The translations under genes were made by a program, and so were the position numbers. Below the pieces are notes generated by a model. The model had not been told where the DNA came from, searched no databases, and was given only the letters and a program-made list of their open reading frames with translations. From assembly GCA_021787655.1 (NCBI GenBank), contig JAJYLM010000062.1, positions 1 to 11,391 of the forward strand: 11,391 nucleotides of DNA. The letters are read 5' to 3'. The stretch comes from a bacterium. Its GTDB lineage: Bacteria; JAMCPX01. The stretch's first letter is position 1. Every line of letters begins with the position of its first letter. Positions 6,740 through 11,391 of the stretch are shown piece after piece.

Positions 6740-6841
6740 CTCTTACCGAAGAGAAATAAAGGGAGTTACATGTTACGATTACCTTCAGGTTAATCCGAAA
6801 AATCATAACTCCCCTTCCCCCTCTTATCTTAACAGGGGAAG
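6740..6841 (+). promoter_or_regulatory. Structured intercistronic element between MacB-type ATPase and permease
   Basis: The 151-bp gap (6703-6853) is AT-rich and holds several inverted repeats. They are CTCTT/AAGAG (6740-6753); a perfect 8-bp pair GGGAGTTA (6761-6768) and TAACTCCC (6806-6813); nested inside that, GATTACC-TTCA-GGTTAATC (6777-6795, one bulge); and CTTCCCC (6814-6820) with GGGGAAG (6835-6841). The last ends about 12 nt before the permease ATG, next to its GAGG ribosome binding site. The octamer CCCTCTTA is repeated directly at 6738-6745 and 6819-6826. There is no T-run, so it is not a standard terminator. It could act as a translational attenuator, an mRNA processing site, or be the remnant of a small mobile repeat. 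Confidence 0.5.
6770..6793 (+). other. Possible 7-codon leader ORF (MLRLPSG) in the intercistronic element
   Basis: ATG at 6770 is preceded by GGGAG with a 4-nt spacer and reads seven codons to TAA at 6791. Its ribosome binding site lies in the left arm of the 8-bp inverted repeat, so folding would hide it. Such a short frame can occur by chance. The placement inside the hairpin is what makes it worth listing. Confidence 0.2.
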
Positions 6842-6853
6842 TGAGGTTTGCCT

Positions 6854-8071
6854 ATGAACATACCCGAGGCCTTCAAGGTATCAACCAGGGCCCTGTATAA
6901 AAACAAGATGCGCTCGGTGCTCACCGGACTGGGCGTGATCATCGGCATTGCGGCAGTTGTTGCCCTGGTCTCCATCGGACAGGGGGTGAGCAAGAAGATA
7001 GAAAATCAGATCTCATCACTCGGTTCGAACCTGCTCATCGTTTTTCCGGGAAGCACCTCCATGGGAGGCGTGCACGGCGGCTTTGGATCCGTCAATACCC
7101 TGATGCCGTCAGATGCAACAGCCATAGCAAGCCAGGTTCCCGATGCATTGTACGTATCACCTGCGGTGCGCTGGGTCGGACAGACGATCTTCCAGAACCA
7201 GAACTGGGCGACGACCATCATGGGCGTCGGGCCAAGCTTCCCCGAGATACGGGACTGGCCGATCGCAGAGGGTAATTTCTTCGATAAAGAAGACGTCGAT
7301 GGAGCTGCGAACGTCTGTGCCATCGGTCAGGTGGTCAAAGACCAGTTGTTCGGAGGTATCGATCCCATCGGCAAGATCATCAAGATATCGAACATCCCGT
7401 TCCGGGTGGTCGCTGTCATGGCAGCCAAGGGTACCGCCGGGTTCGGCCAGGACCAGGACGATATGATCCTCGCTCCATATACGACCATCCAGAAAAAGCT
7501 GCTCGGCATCGACTACCTCAACCTTATCTTTGTCAAAGCGATCTCCAGCTCTGCGGTAACCGGAGCGCAGCAGGAAATAGAGTCCCTGCTCCGCCAGCGG
7601 CACAATATTAAATCAAAGGTGGACGACGACTTTACGATCCGGAATGTCACGGATATGCTCTCCGCGGTCATGAACATCACGAACATGCTGACCATCTTCC
7701 TCGGCAGCATTGCTTCCATATCACTGCTGGTCGGCGGGATCGGCATCATGAATATCATGCTCGTGTCCGTTACCGAGAGGACCCGCGAGATCGGCATCCG
7801 CATGGCGGTGGGCGCAAAACGGCGGGACATCCTGCTTCAATTCCTGCTCGAAGCCGTGACCCTGAGTACCATTGGCGGCATTATCGGCATTATCCTGGGA
7901 TCGGTCCTCAGCCTTACTGCAGGCACGTTCATCAAGATACCGATAACGATCAACGTGTTCCCCGTCGCCATTGCGTTCTTCTTTTCGTTCGCCGTGGGTG
8001 TGTTCTTCGGGCTGTATCCGGCAACGAAGGCTTCCAAGCTCAACCCCATCGAGGCACTGCGGTACGAGTAA
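6854..8071 (+). CDS. MacB-type ABC transporter permease (FtsX-like)
   Basis: The product is 405 aa. The ATG at 6854 is chosen because GAGG lies 7 nt upstream. An in-frame TTG two codons earlier is a poorer choice. The topology is that of MacB: one N-terminal span at about 21-43, a large periplasmic domain (MacB_PCD) at about 45-270, then three spans at about 278-302, 328-356 and 368-388. Conserved family segments are VLTGLGVIIGIAAVVAL near the N-terminus, GGIGIMNIMLVSVTERTREI at 294-313 followed by GIRMAVGA, and GLYPATKASKLNPIEALRYE at the very C-terminus. The periplasmic part should engage the adaptor, and the cytoplasmic loops should engage the ATPase encoded upstream. It is the last gene of the cluster and is convergent with the glycosyltransferase. 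No convincing terminator lies in the 72-bp gap between them. Confidence 0.93.
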   Translation: MNIPEAFKVSTRALYKNKMRSVLTGLGVIIGIAAVVALVSIGQGVSKKIENQISSLGSNLLIVFPGSTSMGGVHGGFGSVNTLMPSDATAIASQVPDALYVSPAVRWVGQTIFQNQNWATTIMGVGPSFPEIRDWPIAEGNFFDKEDVDGAANVCAIGQVVKDQLFGGIDPIGKIIKISNIPFRVVAVMAAKGTAGFGQDQDDMILAPYTTIQKKLLGIDYLNLIFVKAISSSAVTGAQQEIESLLRQRHNIKSKVDDDFTIRNVTDMLSAVMNITNMLTIFLGSIASISLLVGGIGIMNIMLVSVTERTREIGIRMAVGAKRRDILLQFLLEAVTLSTIGGIIGIILGSVLSLTAGTFIKIPITINVFPVAIAFFFSFAVGVFFGLYPATKASKLNPIEALRYE

Positions 8072-8143
8072 GCGCTGCGAGGGAACCCTGTATCGTGCCG
8101 GACCAGGCGGGCGGTAAACGTTTCGGGAAAACAAATCCTGTTT

Positions 8144-9019
8144 TCAGGAAGCGGGAAAGAAGTGCCGGTATACCGTCAGCGGCAGCTTCACAAGCTTGAG
8201 CAGGTTGAGAGAGGCGAACAGAACAAGCCCGTCAATGAGATGGAACACGATGATGAGCGATCCCGTGAGGGGCCGCAGGGACGGGTGGTCCCGGTAAAAA
8301 AGGAATAAGCCGCTTGTGTTCCGGTTTTCGATCGAGAAAAACTGTTTCACGAAACCGCGCACCGTCGCAAACCGGAGGATGTCCACGGACATCTTGATGT
8401 AATTCTTCGTTCCGTTGATCATGTCGATCTTATTGAACTGATGGACCGTATAGAGGTTGCTGCAAAAGATCGTCCTGATCCTCTTGCCCTGCTGTATGTA
8501 GTGGAGGTTGTTGGTAATCTCCAGCAGATACCCTGCGTCGTCCGGAACATCTATCCCGAGAAAATCCCGTTTCCAGAATGCCCGCTCGCCGCCGAAATAC
8601 TTGGCGCAGTTCGTCCAGCCCCAGATGGGCGTCCTGTCACCTGCCCTGTCCAGCACGGCTTGATCGACCTCGCCCCTGATGACCGGATCTATCAATGCAT
8701 CGATATTCGCAGGGGTCAGTCCGATCAGATCGGAATCGAGCATCACGATAAGCTCTCCCTGTGCGGCAGCCACACCCTTTTTTATGACCCCCGCCTTGCC
8801 ATTCTTATGGGGAAGCGTGATGACCTTCAGCGCGGGACACGCCTCCTGGTACGATTGTGCAATCCTGGTGGTCGCATCGGTCGAACCGTCATCGAGAACA
8901 AATATCTCGTTGAACCCGCGGTACCCGGACGCCACATCGAGGACACGGGAGATATTTTTCTCTTCATTATACGCAGGTATAATACACGAGATCGTAATGT
9001 TGTTTTCTGCTGTTTTCAC
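8144..9019 (-). CDS. Family 2 glycosyltransferase
   Basis: The product is 291 aa from a GTG at 9017-9019. Upstream TTG and ATG codons run into a TAG, so GTG is the only practical start, and its ribosome binding site is weak. The GT-A fold is clear. The N-terminal CIIPAYNEEKNISRVL (12-27) is the nucleotide-binding strand and helix, DDGSTD at 43-48 follows, and the metal-binding DxD is LDSD at 94-97. GGERAFWKRDF at 143-153 marks the acceptor region. The C-terminus (about 252-280) is hydrophobic and could be one membrane-associated helix. The nearby kdsB suggests a role in LPS or cell-envelope glycan assembly, but dolichol-type, lipid or polysaccharide acceptors are equally possible from sequence. 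The AT-rich stretch upstream (9020-9060) could hold its promoter, but no clear -35/-10 pair was found. Confidence 0.88.
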   Translation of the reverse strand: MKTAENNITISCIIPAYNEEKNISRVLDVASGYRGFNEIFVLDDGSTDATTRIAQSYQEACPALKVITLPHKNGKAGVIKKGVAAAQGELIVMLDSDLIGLTPANIDALIDPVIRGEVDQAVLDRAGDRTPIWGWTNCAKYFGGERAFWKRDFLGIDVPDDAGYLLEITNNLHYIQQGKRIRTIFCSNLYTVHQFNKIDMINGTKNYIKMSVDILRFATVRGFVKQFFSIENRNTSGLFLFYRDHPSLRPLTGSLIIVFHLIDGLVLFASLNLLKLVKLPLTVYRHFFPAS

Positions 9020-9125
9020 TCTATAAATCCATTCAAATAATATATTTTATATAACAATAGTTAACCATATGCCGGCCACACATTACAACAGATTTTATAC
9101 ACGGGAAGATAATTATCAAGCGACA

Positions 9126-9140
9126 AAACCGTGGCGGTTT
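9126..9140. promoter_or_regulatory. Perfect inverted repeat just upstream of the kdsB promoter
   Basis: AAACCG-TGG-CGGTTT is a perfect 6-bp inverted repeat with a 3-nt centre. It ends 8 bp before the kdsB -35 hexamer and lies in the divergent gap between the glycosyltransferase and kdsB. It could be an operator half-site pair or a hairpin in a divergent leader. No regulator is known for it. Confidence 0.25.
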
Positions 9141-9148
9141 GGCAATTC

Positions 9149-9177
9149 TTGACTTGTGCAGAACACGCATTTAATAT
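9149..9177 (+). promoter_or_regulatory. Near-consensus sigma-70 promoter for kdsB-pyrG
   Basis: TTGACT (9149-9154, 5 of 6) and TAATAT (9172-9177) are separated by the ideal 17 bp. The -10 ends 6 bp before the kdsB ATG at 9184. Transcription should therefore start at or within a base or two of the A of that ATG, leaving no leader and no ribosome binding site on the mRNA. It is the strongest promoter match I see in the window. Confidence 0.7.
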
Positions 9178-9183
9178 GAGTCC

Positions 9184-9942
9184 ATGGACAAGGTGGTTAT
9201 CATAATTCCGGCACGGTACGGTTCAAAACGCCTGCCCGGAAAGCCTCTCCTGAAACTCGGCACCAAATCCATTATCCAGCACGTCTATGAAAACGCTGCA
9301 GCATCGAAATTCGCAGACCGCGTGATCGTTGCAACGGACGACCGCCGCATCGAGCAGGAAGTCAGGGGATTCGGCGGCGAATGCAGGATGACACCGGCAG
9401 GCATCAGAAGCGGCTCCGACCGGATAGCCTTTGTGGCCCGGTCGATCCAGGGCGACATCATCATGAACCTGCAGGGAGACGAGCCGTTCCTGAAACCCGC
9501 AGTGTTCGACCGGGGCCTCCAGCGGGCGCTTGCAGACAGGGACATACCGGTGGTAACGCTCGCAGCAAGGATCAGGACAACCGGTGAGCTCGACAACCCG
9601 AACATCGTCAAGGTCGTCTGTGATACCGCCGGCTGCGCGCTCTATTTCTCACGGTTCCCGGTGCCGTTTGTTCGGGACGATGGGGGAAATCTGGTCAAAC
9701 GGATCAATGGACATTACCGGCATATTGGTATTTATATATTCAGGCGCAGGACGCTTTTGGAATTCGTCCGTCTGAAGCAATCCTTTCTCGAGAGGATGGA
9801 AAACCTGGAACAGCTGAGGCTGCTGGAGAACGGCTATCGGATTGCGGTCGCGGTGACCGGCAATCCTCCGGCGGGAATCGACACACCAGAGGACCTGGCA
9901 AGGGCGAGAGCTTTATTCACAAAGAAAAGGAAGGCATTATGA
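9184..9942 (+). CDS. kdsB: 3-deoxy-manno-octulosonate cytidylyltransferase (CMP-KDO synthetase)
   Basis: The product is 252 aa, the normal length for KdsB. The enzyme joins CTP and KDO to form CMP-KDO, the activated sugar for lipid A-core assembly, in the cytoplasm. The N-terminal nucleotide-binding motif PARYGSKRLPGKPL is at 9-22, and RSGSDR (75-80) corresponds to the family's SGTDR motif. NLQGDEP at 95-101 carries the metal-binding Asp99, HIGIYIFRR is at 180-188, ENLEQLRLLENGYRI at 206-220, and GIDTPEDL at 231-238 carries the second metal-binding Asp233. Where many family members have His two residues before the SGTDR motif, Ile74 is found. The start has no convincing ribosome binding site (only GAG 3 nt upstream), consistent with the promoter sitting directly against it. 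pyrG overlaps the stop by 4 bp. Confidence 0.94.
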   Translation: MDKVVIIIPARYGSKRLPGKPLLKLGTKSIIQHVYENAAASKFADRVIVATDDRRIEQEVRGFGGECRMTPAGIRSGSDRIAFVARSIQGDIIMNLQGDEPFLKPAVFDRGLQRALADRDIPVVTLAARIRTTGELDNPNIVKVVCDTAGCALYFSRFPVPFVRDDGGNLVKRINGHYRHIGIYIFRRRTLLEFVRLKQSFLERMENLEQLRLLENGYRIAVAVTGNPPAGIDTPEDLARARALFTKKRKAL

Positions 9943-11391
9943 AATCGAAATTCATATTCGTAACAGGCGGAGTGGTATCGTCACTGGGCAAAGGCATAGC
10001 ATCGTCCTCCATTGCAGCGCTGCTGCAGGCGCGCGGCCTGAACGTCACGCTGCAGAAGCTGGACCCGTACATCAACGTCGATCCCGGCACCATGAACCCT
10101 TACCAGCACGGCGAGGTCTTCGTCACGGAAGACGGAGCGGAAACCGATCTGGATCTCGGCCACTATGAACGGTTCACCAATATCAGCATAACGCATTCGA
10201 ACAACGTTACCGCGGGCCAGGTATACGACACGGTCATCACCAAGGAACGCAAGGGCGAGTATCTCGGCGGCACGGTGCAGGTTATCCCCCACATAACTGA
10301 CGAGATCAAGCGCCGGATACGGGAAAATGCGAAAGGCAAAGACATTGCCATCATCGAGATCGGCGGCACGGTCGGTGATATCGAGAGCCTTCCGTTCCTC
10401 GAGGCCATCCGGCAGTTGAAAAAGGACGTCGGCCCCGAGAACGTGCTCTACGTCCACCTCACGCTCGTTCCGTACATCAAGGGTTCGGGCGAACTGAAAA
10501 CCAAGCCGACCCAGCATTCGGTCAAGGAACTGCGGGCCATCGGCATTCAGCCCGATATCCTGCTCTGCAGGACAGACCGGCACATCGACAAGGAGCTGAA
10601 AGCGAAGATAGCCCTGTTCAGCGATGTTGACCAGGATGCCGTGATCGCGGCCATCGACGTCGACTCGATCTACGATGTTCCGGTTGAATTCCACAACGAG
10701 GCGCTCGACGAAAAGATCATCGAGAAACTCCACATCTGGACCGGTGCGCCGGACCTGTCGAAATGGGAGTCCCTCTCGAAGAGGTCGGCGGGGATCAAGG
10801 ATGAGGTCACCATCGGCATCGTGGGCAAGTACGTCCATCTTCGGGACTCCTACAAGAGCCTGCATGAGGCGCTGACGCACGGCGGCATCGCAAACAACGT
10901 GAAGATCAACCACAAATATATCGATTCCGAAGAGATCGAAAAAGACGGACCTGCAAAGTATTTAAACGATGTCGACGGCATCCTCGTTCCCGGGGGCTTC
11001 GGCAACAGGGGCATCGAGGGCAAGATCCTCGCCGCGAAATATGCGCGGGAGAAAAAGATTCCGTACTTCGGGATCTGCCTTGGCATGCAGATCGCTGTGA
11101 TAGAATTCGCCCGCCATGTGCTCAACATCAAGGACGCAAACAGCAGCGAATTCGATGCAAAGACGAAAAACCCGGTAATCGACCTGATGCCTGAGCAGAA
11201 GGCGAACAAGCAGATCGGCGGGTCCATGAGGCTGGGCGCATACGAATGCAGGATCAAGCCCGGCACCCACGCAGCGCGTGCCTATGGCAAGGACACGATC
11301 TACGAGCGGCACAGGCACAGGTACGAGTTCAACAACAACTACCGGCAAGGCTGCACGGCAAAAGGCATGGTGATCAGCGGGGAATACCCGG
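9939..11391 (+). CDS. pyrG: CTP synthase, 3' end outside window
   Basis: The ATG at 9939 overlaps the kdsB TGA (ATGA), with GGAAGG 4-5 nt upstream. About 484 of the usual ~535-550 codons are present without a stop. The synthetase domain opens KFIFVTGGVVSSLGKGIASS, containing the ATP-binding glycine motif at about 10-19. KLDPYINVDPGTMNPYQHGE (40-59) and IEIGGTVGDIESLPF, both diagnostic of CTP synthases, follow. The glutamine amidotransferase domain has GGFGNRGIEGK and GICLGMQ with nucleophile Cys380. ERHRHRYEFN lies near the right edge. The catalytic His/Glu pair would lie beyond the window. The enzyme makes CTP from UTP, ATP and glutamine, supplying the KdsB substrate. The kdsB-pyrG arrangement is common in several Gram-negative phyla and is often followed by kdsA, which would lie outside this window. 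Confidence 0.96.
   Translation, partial: MKSKFIFVTGGVVSSLGKGIASSSIAALLQARGLNVTLQKLDPYINVDPGTMNPYQHGEVFVTEDGAETDLDLGHYERFTNISITHSNNVTAGQVYDTVITKERKGEYLGGTVQVIPHITDEIKRRIRENAKGKDIAIIEIGGTVGDIESLPFLEAIRQLKKDVGPENVLYVHLTLVPYIKGSGELKTKPTQHSVKELRAIGIQPDILLCRTDRHIDKELKAKIALFSDVDQDAVIAAIDVDSIYDVPVEFHNEALDEKIIEKLHIWTGAPDLSKWESLSKRSAGIKDEVTIGIVGKYVHLRDSYKSLHEALTHGGIANNVKINHKYIDSEEIEKDGPAKYLNDVDGILVPGGFGNRGIEGKILAAKYAREKKIPYFGICLGMQIAVIEFARHVLNIKDANSSEFDAKTKNPVIDLMPEQKANKQIGGSMRLGAYECRIKPGTHAARAYGKDTIYERHRHRYEFNNNYRQGCTAKGMVISGEYP

Noticed and set aside
6738..6826. Complete MITE with target-site duplication
   Set aside because: The direct octamer repeats do not border matching terminal inverted repeats (about 12 extra bases on the left side), so a clean element cannot be defined from one copy.
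6755..6841. Intercistronic inverted repeats as an intrinsic terminator
   Set aside because: The sequence after the stems is C-rich and has no T-run. Termination here would cut off the permease of an otherwise complete pump.
8136..8149. TCCTG-TTTT-CAGGA hairpin between the permease and glycosyltransferase genes as a bidirectional terminator
   Set aside because: The stem is only 5 bp, no T-run follows in either direction, and it overlaps the glycosyltransferase stop codon.
9981..10913. 310-codon minus-strand frame opposite pyrG
   Set aside because: It is antisense to highly conserved CTP synthase motifs, and its composition mirrors the plus-strand codons.

Overview
This window looks like chromosomal DNA from a Gram-negative (diderm) bacterium with moderately high GC. 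It carries a CMP-KDO synthetase for LPS synthesis, a TolC-type outer-membrane channel with a MacAB-type pump, and a lipoprotein. The kdsB-pyrG overlap and the style of the PQQ-repeat and zf-HC2 proteins would fit Nitrospirota or Desulfobacterota (deltaproteobacterial-type) lineages. That placement is inference from gene style, not from a marker search. I see no rRNA, tRNA, CRISPR array, insertion sequence or prophage gene.

Layout. Positions 1-155 (+) hold the last ~50 codons of a short-chain dehydrogenase. Convergent to it, 282-1793 (-) encodes a secreted lipoprotein with a fibronectin-type-III-like domain and a closed eight-blade PQQ-like beta-propeller. A small membrane-anchored protein of unknown function follows at 1919-2350 (-). 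It is divergent from a six-gene plus-strand cluster at 2511-8071: a zf-HC2 anti-sigma-like membrane protein, a CnrX/ZraP/Spy-like periplasmic sensor, a TolC-family outer-membrane protein, a MacA-like adaptor, a MacB-type ATPase and a MacB-type permease. The first two genes overlap, as do TolC/MacA and MacA/ATPase. The exception to this tight packing is a 151-bp, AT-rich, structured gap between ATPase and permease.

Positions 8144-9019 (-) hold a family-2 glycosyltransferase, convergent with the permease and divergent from kdsB. At 9184 (+) kdsB starts, preceded by a near-consensus sigma-70 promoter so close that its mRNA may be leaderless. pyrG (CTP synthase) overlaps the kdsB stop by 4 bp and runs off the right edge. 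CTP is the co-substrate of KdsB, so the pair is metabolically coherent.

How it may work together. The zf-HC2 plus metal-sensor pair resembles the CnrY/CnrX logic (membrane anti-sigma plus periplasmic sensor), here placed ahead of a complete tripartite MacAB-TolC-type exporter. No sigma factor gene lies in the window, but a GGAAC-N16-CGTTT sequence upstream of the first gene looks like an ECF-type promoter. The most interesting points are this apparently sigma-less sensing module wired to an ABC-type efflux pump, the structured intercistronic element with a possible 7-codon leader ORF, and the predicted leaderless kdsB transcript.
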